Shown: piece by piece, positions 24,281-35,647 of the stretch
How the letters are laid out: each line of letters begins with the position of its first letter
Position numbering within the stretch: the first letter of the stretch is position 1
NCBI GenBank assembly: GCA_039707655.1
Contig: CM077676.1
Coordinates: 240,578,866 to 240,642,865 of the forward strand
Reading direction: 5' to 3'
DNA length: 64,000 nt
Source: Elymus sibiricus
Taxonomy: Eukaryota > Streptophyta > Magnoliopsida > Poales > Poaceae
Position numbers and translations under genes: made by a program
Notes under the pieces: generated by a model
The model's input: only the letters and a program-made list of their open reading frames with translations
Told to the model about the DNA's origin: nothing
The model's database searches: none

Positions 24281-27044
24281 ACTGGTGTCCCGGTGCCAGT
24301 CACCGCCCGGGAGAAGTAACAGAACCACGCGCCGCCAGGCTGCCGGGTTTCACCGCCATCGCCGGTCTTCTCCCTCTCCGACACGTCCGCGGCCTCGCTC
24401 TCTCCGCCGACGCGTGCCTCCGTCGGATTCGCCGGCCTCCGTCCGTCCCCGAGATCGCCATCTGCTCCATTCGAACCACGGTGAGCCACAGCGTTTTTCC
24501 GCTCTTTCTCCCAGTCGTTTCCGTCCACGTAGTCGTGCCCGTCGTCGTGGCCAAGATGCCTCGCCGCCGGCCATGGCGCTGCCGTGGCCTAGGCGATCGC
24601 TCGTCGTGTCTGAGCACACCATTGGGCTCAGTACCTCCCTAGGAGCCCACAGCAGCCTCTAGTTCCTCGCGTTGAGCCCCGTAACGTTGTTTCCTTCGGC
24701 ACCCGAACTCCGGCCATCGCCGCGAGCTCGGTTCCGGCGAGCTCGGTCCATCCCAGCCCCTCCCACCTAGCCCATCCGATGCACGCCACTCCCAGCTCTC
24801 CGTAGAGCCAAACGGCGCCTCGAATGATCGCCTGTAGGCGAAACCCGAGCGTTACCGCCGTCGGTTTGGTCGTTGCCGGCGAAGCTCCGGCGACGCTGAC
24901 GTGTCCGACGTCATTAGGCGCTAATGACGCTAATTAGTTTAGCCCAATGAGACTGACAGCAGAGCCCCACCATAAAATAAACTCAGTTTAATTTTTTGGT
25001 TAGAATTAATTAATAAACCGGCTGGCCCACGTGTCAGCTTTGACCGCTGCACAGTCAGCATTGACAGGGCCCACCAGTCAGTGACTGTGGCTGGCTGAGT
25101 CTGTGTAAAAAAAGGGTCTGCTGACTGGGCAGTTGACCTAGTCAACGGGGCTCACTGTCAGCCTTTGAGACCAGCTGATGTGTACACTCTGTGTGTGCAC
25201 GTAGCAATTTCAGTTAATTGATTTTCGAAATTAAATTAATTCCAGAAATTCTAGAATATTGATAAAACTTTGAAAAATCATATAAAATAATCTAGAACTC
25301 GGATGAAAATAATTTATATATGAAAAATGATCAGAAAAATAAGACGAATCCAAATATGTGATCAAAATGCTTGTCCATCACTCCTAAATAGATGAACATG
25401 GAACCTTCCACTCCGGATCAATATACCGATAAGCATCTGGAGCTTGGAAAATATTCCTAGATATTTTCCCGCTCCGTTTAAAATACCTAGCACTGCATTA
25501 GGACACCCCTAGCATAACCTACCGGCATGTCCTGCATCTGTGCTACATCTGTGTGCTTTATATTTACTGTTTCCTCCCCCTCTTCTCTCCGGTAGACCCG
25601 AGACCGACGCCGCCCCTGTGATCGACTACGTCACCGACGCCCCCTCTTTTACCGCAGAGCTTCCAGGCAAGCAAAACCCCCTTTATCATCACTATATCGG
25701 CTATTCCTTCTCCCCCATGCTTGCATTAGATTTTGCTACTGTAATTGATTGCTCCTAATCTGATGCATAGCTTGTTTTTGTAACTGCTGTTGATTCCTTA
25801 CCTACTATCCTAAATGCTTAGTATAGATTGGTTAGTGATCCTTCAGTGACCCCTCACCCTTGTCCCTGTTGCCCCGCTTTGTTACTGGTGCCCCGTTCAA
25901 TGTGATCGATGTTCAGAGACCGACACAGCACCGCACACCCCCTTAGTTGTACGACTCTGCAGAGCTACCATCGAGTGTCGAGGGTGATACCTCCTACCTC
26001 ACTCCTGATGATATCTCTGTAGCGTAGCTAGTCAGTTGCGGGTTATCGAGGGTGATTCCTCTTTCAGCACCTCCGAGGAAGCCTCTGTCGTGCAACCCCT
26101 CAAGTGTGAACCCATCGAGGGTGATTCCTCCGAGTTCACCTTGACGGTTACATTGAGTAGGAATCCAACGAGGGTGATTCCTCGGATTCCACCTTGATGT
26201 TTCGGACACACGATACCTTGAATTTACCTCAGGCCCCTGTTTGAAGTCAGGTCGACCCGGAGGGGTACCCGCGAGAGATGGGAAGTCGGGTTGACCGTGA
26301 GGGTATCCGCGAGATAATTACGTGGCACGGCCGGGCAGGCAGACCGCCCCAGGAGAGGGATAGGGCCTGGCCCTTGCCGTAAGTCCACGAGACGGGGCGA
26401 CGGGGTCACATGATTGTGGATCTCTGCTCGTTTCCGCGAGCTCCCTAGATTTTAAATAAGTCTTAAATGATTTGTTTATTTTCAGAAAAATCCCTAAACT
26501 TCTAAAAATCATAGAAAATAATCTATAACTCCAATGGAAATAAATTATATATGAAAAATTATCAGAAAAAATATGAAGAATCTGTTTATGGCATTTACAT
26601 GCATGTTTGAACAACTTAAACTGCTGTATAAGACAATTTGAATAAATGGCATTTGAAATGCCTTATGTGGAGTTTGAATTTGAATCTTGTGTTCAAACCA
26701 ACTCCATTTAAATTGTTGCTAGCTACATTAGCCCAAATCATATTATATTGCCATGTCATGATCATGCATCATATTGTTGCATTGCATTGATTGTGTTCCC
26801 TCTTGTTTGCCGGTGGTTGTTCCCTCTCGGTTCAAATGGACTTCATCCAAATTGATGTTAGTTGCATAAGCTCAAACCACATCATATCTCCATGTCATGA
26901 TCATGCATCATATTGTTGCATTGCTGTGTATTGATTGCATCTCCGGTATTGTTCTTCTTGATACTATGATTCAGTTTTTGCTTATTGAATGCATTCTAAT
27001 TTAAATACTAAATTGTTGTATCTTTCTTCTGGATTAGTTAAGCT
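24281..27044 (+). other. Long leader/LTR-like segment without a gene
   Basis: A GC-rich first part (24281-24900) is open in several frames but has no conserved domain. It is followed by AT-rich blocks that are duplicated (about 25240-25345 resembles 26475-26585; about 26713-26805 resembles 26856-26946) and by four TCGAGGGTGATTCCTC-like motifs. The composition recalls Triticeae LTR sequence, but I find no TG...CA ends or target duplication. It may be a 5' leader with introns for the next gene or an old captured LTR fragment. Confidence 0.4.
25978..26185 (+). repeat. Four-copy GAGGGTGATTCCTC repeat
   Basis: TCGAGGGTGAT(A/T)CCTC recurs at 25978, 26046, 26115 and 26168 (last copy starts ACGAGG). 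Spacing is 68, 69 and 53 bp. Confidence 0.75.
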
Positions 27045-30000
27045 ATGGACGATAGCGGCAGATACCATGAAGAGGATATCTTCGACATCATACGCTCCTC
27101 CCAAAACCAAGAGAATGAACCAGATGACGGCTCACCATTTCTGAACTACTCCGGTGAGGGACTTGAGCAAGAACCAAGAGACGAAGGGCAAACAAACAAT
27201 GATGGCAAAGAAAATGTTAGACAATTAACAAAGTCCGGCGAGGTATATATATATTAGGCCTCTGGTGATCATTAGATGTATTAATTGATTTGTATATATA
27301 TATTAACAAATCTTTCTTCTTTTAGCCCTCCGGATCGAGCCAATCTCCTAGAAGGGTACGAGGCCGGGCCAAAAAGTTGGGCGATGACATAAAGTTCAAC
27401 ATCGATGAAGTCGCAGAAGATGGCGAACCGATTGCTCCTGAACAGAATGCCCGTAAATTTATAAATCAATGCGGAGTTATTGTTAGGGACAACATCCCGA
27501 TCACCATTCGAGAATGGAATAAGCCAAAGGTAGATCAAGGAGTTAGTTATGTCGACAAAAGATCGAAAAATTTGCTTTGGGATATGCACATGTCACATTT
27601 CAACCTACCAAAGGGTCTCACAGATGGCAAACGGTTGAAAGTCAAGTAGTTTGCTCTTAAGAAGATGGCCACACAATTCCAGAGCTGGAAGAAAAGATTA
27701 TACAGCGACTACATCAAGGCAAAAAAGAAGACTCCAGAATTCACTGGAGCACTAGAGAAGATAAAAGATCACTGGGACGCATTTGTGGAGTACAAGGAAT
27801 CGGATGAAGCTTTGGAAAGGTCGAGAAAAATAAGATAAATGCTAAGAAAAAAGAGTATCACCATGTTCTGGGGACAGGTGGCTACAAGAGAGCCGTGCCT
27901 AAGTGGGAAGCAGCTGAGGCCAAGATGCTTGCTGAAGGGGTCATTCCAGCTACAACGGATTGGCCCCAGAGGTCCAAGCATTGGTTTTATGCACATGGGG
28001 GATAGTTCGACCCAGCGACAGGGCAGATTATTGAAAAGGCAGATCTTAAAACAGCCTCGGACGCTTTACTTCAAGCAATAGAAGATGCTCGAAAGGGGTT
28101 GTTCCAGCCCGAGAGAGAGAACGACGTGCTTACACGCGCCCTCAAGAATCCTGAACACGGAGGATGAACACGAGGCAAAGGTGTTGTTCCGTGGTTTCAG
28201 GGGTTTTCGGAGTGGAACGACACTTATAGAAGCCGTCAGAGAAAAAAGAAGCAGGATGCAGACCGGCTTTAGAAGATAGAAACAAAGAACGAGGAGTTGG
28301 AACGCATGTTAAAGCGGCAGCAGGAGCAAATAGACACAATTAGCCAGCAAAGGGTATCTCCGCGGCAGGAGCAAGCAGATCCAGCATTGGATAGTACCGT
28401 CCCATCTATGCGGAAAAGCAGCATGGGTTCCACGGGGGTCCGGGCCGATGATGCACTGCTGGCTCGCTACCCCGTGGATGATATCAAAGAGAGGACAAAT
28501 TGTGAGCTACACCAGAAAATGAAGAACATATCCATGAAGGTGGCGGTCGGCGTTGCTTTACCGAATGCACCTGAAGCAACCATCCATGGCAATCCGATTC
28601 CAGCTGGCTATGCTCGCGTCGGGGTGGATGAAGTTCTGCCAGGATATGACTCACTAGAGCTTGACATTCCTGGAGGTGAAGGGGAGCAGACACTGGGAGA
28701 AGTCATACATGGTGTCATTTTATGGAGAAAGGAATGCATCGTGTTTCCAAACTCGGCGCCAAGGGCACCGACTCCTCCGAGTAGCAATACACCTCTAAGT
28801 CCACCCCACCTCGAGAGGGAGCCCAGTGCGAGTCCATATCGATCCCCGCCGCGTCAGCCGACTCCACCCCTATGTCCCAGCAGGGCCAAAAGCGGAAGAA
28901 AGCTAAGAAGAAAGCCAACGATGAGCCTCCTGCCAAAAAGAAGTTAGCTTATGATATGACTGATGAGGAAACCAAAACGGTCGTGGTTTCCGAAGTGAAG
29001 TCCCATTTTGCACCAAAACCGCCCCCGCCGCCAAAGGAGATAATACCTACGAAAACCGTAAAGCACTTTGTGGACTTTCTTGAGCGACAACCGGGACATG
29101 TGGAGAATAGGCCATTAGACTATGACCGCTCTATTAGGAAGTCATATGAACAAATGCAGCAGTCGAGACGTAGAAGTAGTAATAAAAGCGGGAAAACAGT
29201 TCCCCAGCTCGGAGAACAGGCAATGCAATCGATCCCCCCGCTCAAGGTGATTACCGATAAGGTAACTGATGCTGCTAGAGACATTGGTATCAGTGTTGAT
29301 CAACTCCTAGGCACCGAGGAAGTCCCCGTGGCTGATGTAGCATGGCAATATGCCCCCGGGAAAACTCTGGTCAGACCTGAGCAGGTCCCGCATCTATCAA
29401 CACAAATGCGAAGATTGCATGAGTGGTACATGAAAGAAGTAAAGAACGGGTGAGAGATGCTCATGGTGAAAGTCAAGGAAGAGCATTACTTCTATGAAAA
29501 TGAGCTATGCATTGAGTTTCCAGAAATTTTTCAGTTATACAATCAAGACTCACTCGACAAATCTATCGTCAGTTGCTATTGTCTATAAGTGATTTCTTTC
29601 TGTAATTTAAGTCTCTAGCTCAGCTCGTTCATTGCCTGTAATTATCCTCACTATATTCTTTTGTACGCTATTATGCAGAATGAAGATTCTCGAATGCAAA
29701 AGAGATGGAATCTATGACATTGGGTTCGTTGACCCATATATCATTAATGAAAAAATGATACAAGACCACCCCAAAGACTCAGAGGCTAACTTGCTAAGGT
29801 TTATGAAGGCACAAAATACCAGAACAGAAATACTATTTCCTTACAACTTCAAGTGAGTGTTACTGTCTTGTACTACAAATTCTATTTTGCTTACTCGATG
29901 TTAAGTGTAGTTGATGAGTTATGCATGCCTGCTTATATAAACATGTGCGCAGGTACCACTGGATCCTGCTAATCATTAAAGTTGACGCTGGAACTGTTGA

Positions 30001-30639
30001 AACCCTGGACTCACTAGGTAAAGACCCTCGAGAATACACCGGCGTGTTTAGGATGCTCGACAGGTAATGTCAATCATTATCGCACTATATCGGCCTCTTT
30101 CGTTCATTTCCTGATATCAAGTAATTAATAACTCCTTTATTCATTTTCTTTGCCGGGCAGGGTTTGGAAACGGTTCATCAATGATGTTGTCGGTGAATGG
30201 AAACCGGAGCTGCGTTGGCGACGGCCCAAGGTAATTAAGTAGTACTAGCTAGGTCCGCGCATCTCGATAATTCTAGTTTCAATACCATTATCATGCTTGA
30301 TTATTATCTGATTGAATTCTATTCTCGCAAAGTGCATGAGACAGAAACATGGGACTAATTTATGTGCATACTACGTTTGCGAGAACATTCGCATGACGAC
30401 CGAATGGCGCAGAGATGTAAGACAACTTCAGGTACGTAAACACTATTCACAATTTTTTTATGATGATCTAATATATATGCACACAACTAATATATTCATA
30501 TTAATCTCCTTCTTTAAAGATGGAAGAGATGCGGGAGAAGCTCCTACCAGAGAACCCCATACGAGCAATTCAAGAGGAAATTGCGGGATTTTTGCTTACG
30601 GAGGTCATATCTGAAAGCGGAGAATACCATTGCCGCTAA
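27045..30639 (+). pseudogene. CACTA1 third gene, Ulp1/C48 peptidase-like C-terminus, multi-exon, broken
   Basis: Exon 1 is 27045-27242 (66 codons, GT donor) and exon 2 starts at 27326 after TTTAG. A basic/charged central region (VDKRSKNLLWDMHMSHFNLP; RKKAKKKANDEPPAKKK) runs to about 29590. C-terminal exons 29679-29852, 29953-30063, 30161-30230, 30333-30431 and 30520-30639 have good GT/AG borders and matching phases. They contain KYHWILLIIKVDAG and GTNLCAYYVCENIRM, which carry the His and Cys expected of a C48 (Ulp1/SENP-like) cysteine peptidase; similar domains are known in plant CACTA and MULE genes. Breaks: TAG at 27647, a frameshift near 27826, TAG at 28003, TGA at 28165, TAG at 28270, a frameshift near 28870 and TGA at 29451. 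The central exon structure is uncertain. Confidence 0.75.
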
Positions 30640-30860
30640 TGCCTGCATGTAATGATCTCCAAATTGTAGGAGAAATTGTATATACCAAATTGTATATATA
30701 TATATGTATGGTCGTACGAGAAATTATATGATATATGTATGGTTGTACGAGAAATTATATTATATATGCATAAAGTGTACAATATGTAGTAGCGCAAAAT
30801 ATGTTTGAAATGAAAAAGAATTGAATGAAAAACACAAAATGAAAAGGAAAAATAAACCAA

Positions 30861-30885
30861 AAACCCTAAACCCTAAACCCTAAAA
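30861..30885. repeat. Telomere-like (CCCTAAA)3 tract
   Basis: Three consecutive AAACCCT units lie in the 3' non-coding part of CACTA1. They match the plant telomere repeat and the promoter telo-box motif; there is no evidence of a chromosome end. Confidence 0.9.
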
Positions 30886-30905
30886 TTCTAAACCCCAACA
30901 GAAAA

Positions 30906-31190
30906 TCCTTAGTCCCGGTTGGTGTCACCAAGCTTTACCAACCGGGACTAAAGGTTCTCCAGCCCCCGGCGCTAGCTCGCGGCCACGTGAAGGGACCTTA
31001 GTCCCGGTTGGTGTCACCAACCGGGACTAAAGGTCCTCCAGCCCCCAGCGCGTGCTCGCGGCCACGTGGAGGGACTTTAGTCCCGGGTTGTGGCCAACCG
31101 GGACTAAAGGGTGGGGGCCTTTAGTCCCAATTTCGTTGTCCCGGTTGGTGACCCGGGACTAAAGGCCGTTGCCAACCGGGACTAAAGCCC
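30906..31190. repeat. CACTA1 right subterminal palindromes
   Basis: Four to five copies of TAGTCCCGGTTGG paired with CCAACCGGGACTA. The best is a 44-bp near-perfect palindrome at 30993-31036 centred on GGTGTCACC. It mirrors the left array. Confidence 0.92.
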
Positions 31191-31191
31191 C

Positions 31192-31205
31192 GTTTTCCAC
31201 TAGTG
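31192..31205 (-). repeat. CACTA1 right terminal inverted repeat
   Basis: GTTTTCCACTAGTG is the reverse complement of the left end apart from one base. TCA follows it. Confidence 0.93.
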
Positions 31206-31208
31206 TCA

Positions 31209-34200
31209 TGTCATACCTATGATAGTTGTTTTTCAATCTATTATATTTGTTGTTTAGTTTCTTTATAGTAGTTGTCATGAATTTGTGGGTCAACTTTGGA
31301 CATAGTCATGCTTGCGGCACATTTCTTGTTATAGGCCTATTATTAGCATTTTGATTATGTGTCACACCAAGGTTTAAGGTCACTTTCTTACTTCCTAAGT
31401 TGTGTGACAAGACATTTGTGTTATATTTTAGTAGCAACTTTTGAGTAGTTGTTAACCATGTTTTGTAGATGTTTACTATCGAAGATTACATGGCTAGTTC
31501 TTTTATATCATAGATATTTTTTGTGTTTCTATTGTCGAATCTATGCTCTTAGCATATAGCTTTAGCTTATTCATGTTTGGGTAATTATCCGATGTGTTTT
31601 GTTTACCTAGATCAATATCTATGCATGCCTAGTTGGTCGCGATGACATGCACTTACTCAAAGTAGAATGCATGTTTTGATTTCATAGCTACCATGTGTTA
31701 TAGGATTGTTTATTTGCTTTGTAAGATTATACATATGGTTTGCCTTGCTTATTAGTAGATATATGTTAGTAGTTTACTTATCTCATATATTTTAATAAGG
31801 AGAGTTCATTCATGCATGTTTTACCAATACCATGCCATGATTTGTGATTGCATACCTAGATTGGCTAGCATGTGTGTACAATTCATGTATTAGACATGGC
31901 TAGTTGTGTAGCTTACGTATTTGCAAGTGTAGGATGTACTTGATGGAAATGCATGCCAATTTGTTACTCATGGTAGTATAGTACATTGCTCGATGTTGTC
32001 GAGGGTGCCTTCCTACATACTTAGTATGCTTCCTTGGTGTACTTATTCATCATAACTAGTATTCTAGGGTTATGTGTTTTTGCCATGATTGATAGTGACG
32101 TTAGTTGATATGAACTAGGTTATCTGGTAGTTATGAGTTGTATTTTATTGGTAGCATAGATTGGCAACTTGTGTGATGATCATCTCCATGCTTAGCATCA
32201 TATATAGTTTATTTTATTATTTCATTTGTGATATGCTTAAGCATATGCCTCATGTCGTGGTAGTGATCTTTCATGTCTTATTATACTACATGTGTTATAG
32301 TTGTTCTTGTGTTGCTTTTATATGCTTAATTTGTCTCGTGTTAGTGTTATGAGTGTTCCATACGTGTTGTCATAGTTCATCATATGCTTAGGACGAGTCA
32401 TATGTCATGTGAGTAGAGTTGTGCTTTGATTACACACTCAATGTGTGTATCATGCTTTGTTACTGTAAGCATGTGGTGGTAATCTTATTTCTAGTGGTTA
32501 TTTGGGTATTTGTTGTTCTTTATTACAAAGAGCATATCCTAATCTAGCATCTTCTCATGAGCACTTGTATATTTGATGCTTGTGTTGTTAGTAATACATA
32601 TCTATGATTCTATACTCACATGCCTTGTTTAATGTGTGTTTTATTAGTTAATTATTTTGCTTTCTCCATAGTATTGTGTTGGCCCTTGATATAGAAATGC
32701 TTCTTAACAGTTTTATGTTTGATGTTTATTCTTTGCTTTTTGTTAACCATTATAAATATTTGGATTCATCCAAATATTTATTTGTGGTTTACTATTAATC
32801 TTAATCGTATCATGTCTAGGATAGTAGTTCATTCATTTGTTCCATGTGTTGTATAGTTTCTTGATAATTGTTGACAAATGAAATGGTTTGGTATTATGAA
32901 GTGATCATGTTTTATTTTGATATTGTTTTATTGCTAGACCTGGATCAATTTAATTCATGTTGTTGAATGATGTTTGATTCCTTAACTACTATGGTTTGTA
33001 ATGTTGATTTGTTTATCTTATGGAACACTTGCTTCTGAATTATTATAGTTGATGTATATGTTTGCCTGCTATTAACCATTGTAAATATTTAGATTATATC
33101 TAAATATTTATTTGAGGTTAACTTCTTACCTTTATCATGTCATGTTGTGATTGTGTAGTTAAAATGCATAGGATGGTCCCTTTTCATGTGTGTTGATGCC
33201 ATGCGTTTGTTATGTAGTAGTTTCCTATATAGTTAACTGAGATGTGTAGTGGGTACTACTAGTGGCTAGTACCATAGTTCATATTGGAATGTTAGTCTTC
33301 ATCGCCAAACCTTCCTAAGCTGTGTCAACTTAAACCATGTCATTCGTTGAATCCTCTCTCTCTCTTACTTCCCTATCATGTAACCTCATTTCGGAATCTC
33401 CATCTTGATAAATACCTTGCTATCCATCCACTATTAATTTGTTTTGGTTGCTATTTGGAATTTATTATTGCTTTGGTATTTATTTATTTTTCATTTGCTA
33501 TCGTTATGACGAGTAGGGAGTGACGAGGTTGGACATCGATAGAATCAGGATACTGAAGAAGGACTCAGCAACGAAGGCGAGCCTCCTTCTTTGATCATAC
33601 TTATCATATGTTTTACAAAACTGCATTGTGTTTTATGCTTACTATTTGCATGCTTTTAAATCTCGTAGCTAGCGTGTCGATTGACACATTACCTTGATTC
33701 GCTTGTCGCCTATTCACTTGACACCTGAGTAGAATTATAGTATTCTGGTAGAGTAGAAATGCTTAGCCATGCTTATTACCCTATAGGTGCTTTATTGATG
33801 ACCTTGAGTCATTGACACTTGAAACTTATCGCTGAGCTAGGCCGGTTGGCCCTTGTTGACCTTCTCTATCCTCTTCTACTCTGGGTGAAACTTACCATCT
33901 GAAGAATGGCGCGGGCGATAGCTGAATCAAGGATTGAAGCAGCGATTGGCTGCCCTTCACAAGTTGAACGGGGCAATCAGTCGTCCGTGCCGCATGAGGC
34001 CTAATAAGTCTTGGATTTGAAGATTGTGTAAACAGTACAGCCACATGCTATATGGGCACTGGCTTGGATGATTAGTTAGTTCACCCTTATTTTCGTCATC
34101 GCTGTACCGCGGATGGGATAGCTGCCTTGCGAGGAGTGTCCTCGGCACAAAAGGGGGCTCGGACTGTGAACTGCGGTTACTTCCGTGTTGAAACCTAGTA

Positions 34201-34993
34201 GGCTTGGCACAGTAAGTGTGGTCTAATGAAAGACCTCGTCACAATCTCCCTGCCGGTATACCAAATGGTGTACTATGCCAGCGGCCACTGGTGGCAACAA
34301 GTCAGGATTGTGTCATGTGGGTAAAGTGTACAACCTCTGCAGAGTGTAAAACTATTCGAATAGCCATGTCCACGGTCATGGACGACACATGAATCTTTCT
34401 TGACATACAGGACCTGTCTTGCTTATTCCCTCTTTGCCCCTATTCTTGGAACCTATGAAGAGTGTGAGTTGATCAAGAATCCTCACTTTGATGAAAGTTA
34501 TTCTAGAGATAAAACATGTTTTCTTCTAAAACCGCTATTATTCAAGTATTATGTGATTTCAAACAAAATTAGCTTTTATGCAAATGAGCCATACAACCTT
34601 CCTTTGAAGCCACATGTAGCTATTAGGTCCTTCCCCGAGGGAGGCATGCTTAGTACGTAATGTACTCATGGCAATACTTTTGTTGAATAACAGAGTTTCA
34701 TGAAGAAAAAGGTGATCACTACGACTACTATGGCAATCCGTAGGAGTGAGGTCACGTGGACTACATCGACTGCCTGTGGCTGAGATGGAGTCACTACGCA
34801 TTTTACTTTCCACTGTTTTTTGATTGTAATAAATGTCATGAGACATTTCACTAGGTATGTCTTGTGACAAATATACTACTTGTAATGCTTTTACGTATTG
34901 TGCAATGATACCATTTCGCTGTGTTGTCAACAATGATCCTGGGGTTGACAAATATATACAGGAGGGTCTGGAAGTTAATTCCGGGTTCTCACA
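31209..34993 (+). mobile_element. Outer element 3' LTR, right piece
   Basis: Resumes the LTR after CACTA1 and matches the split 5' LTR (1-508 plus 12372-15601). It ends GGTTCTCACA, then gag sequence of another element begins. With the left piece the LTR is 5,790 bp. No gene is present. Confidence 0.9.
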
Positions 34994-35155
34994 CCAGGTT
35001 GCAACACCTTTTGCAAAGTACTGAATAGCATACTAGACCATTTCCTTTCTTGCAACAATGTTCTTCCTCAGGTGATCCTCCATGTTCTGAATCCATTGTT
35101 CTGCCTCCAACTGAGTCACTGATCTAGAAAATACGAGTCCATCTTCATTCATCAT
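34994..35155 (-). pseudogene. gag: Gypsy gag, N-terminal fragment
   Basis: Reading leftwards from an ATG at 35155, about 54 codons resemble the start of grass Gypsy gag proteins (QLEAEQWIQNMEDHLRK, then YAIQYFAKGVATW). A TAG at 35035-35033 interrupts the frame at a position where glutamine would fit. The frame is cut at 34994 by insertion of the outer element; the rest of gag and pol would lie left of the window. Primer site and LTR follow to the right, consistent with minus orientation. Confidence 0.7.
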
Positions 35156-35631
35156 CTATTGGGTCCAAGGGTTTTGGGATGAGATAAAAGAGGGAGAAAG
35201 ATACCGATGCAAACAATATAGTTTTGAAAATAGGTTTTATTTGTTGCTGTCGGAAAAATCACAAAATGACAGCTCACAAATCATCGCATCTAACGTGAGT
35301 ATACAACAGGGGTTTGGTCTTCTAAAGGTCATATAAATCTTGGAATTCTTCAGGGTCTTCAAATTCTTCGAGTCTTCAGAGTCTTCAACTGTTGTAGCTT
35401 CAATTCTTCTAATGCATGGTGAAATCCTCTTTACTCTGAAGTGGTCCTCAGTTGATCCTCCGTGGGCTCAAAAAGGAATGGGGTATTGTCTAACTATTTG
35501 AGGTAAGAGGGGATACTTGATGAATCTCAGAAAAGATGAGAAGTAAAGGATCTTTTTGAAAATAAAGTTTTAGAGAGTTCCTTTCCTAAGGGCTTTCCAG
35601 TTTCTAGCGTGACGTCCTACAGTCAACATGT

Positions 35632-35643
35632 GCTCTGATACCA
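35632..35643 (-). other. Primer-binding site of minus-strand Gypsy
   Basis: GCTCTGATACCA is the reverse complement of TGGTATCAGAGC and lies 4 bp from the LTR end. It fixes this LTR as the 5' LTR of a minus-strand element. Confidence 0.92.
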
Positions 35644-35647
35644 TCTC

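Larger units (their letters stand above)
18815..31205 (+). mobile_element. Complete CACTA transposon (CACTA1)
   Basis: 12,391 bp from CACTAGTAGAAAAC to GTTTTCCACTAGTG, flanked by TCA, inserted in the outer element's 3' LTR. Both ends carry arrays of AGTCCCGGTTGGT palindromes ending in ACTAAAGG, the presumed binding sites for the transposase. It encodes, left to right and all on plus, a small membrane protein, a TNP2-type transposase and a peptidase-domain protein. All three genes keep collinearity with the family, but the second and third are broken, so the copy is probably not autonomous. Confidence 0.95.

Noticed and set aside
30861..30885. A true or interstitial telomere
   Set aside because: Only three units inside a transposon; no long array.
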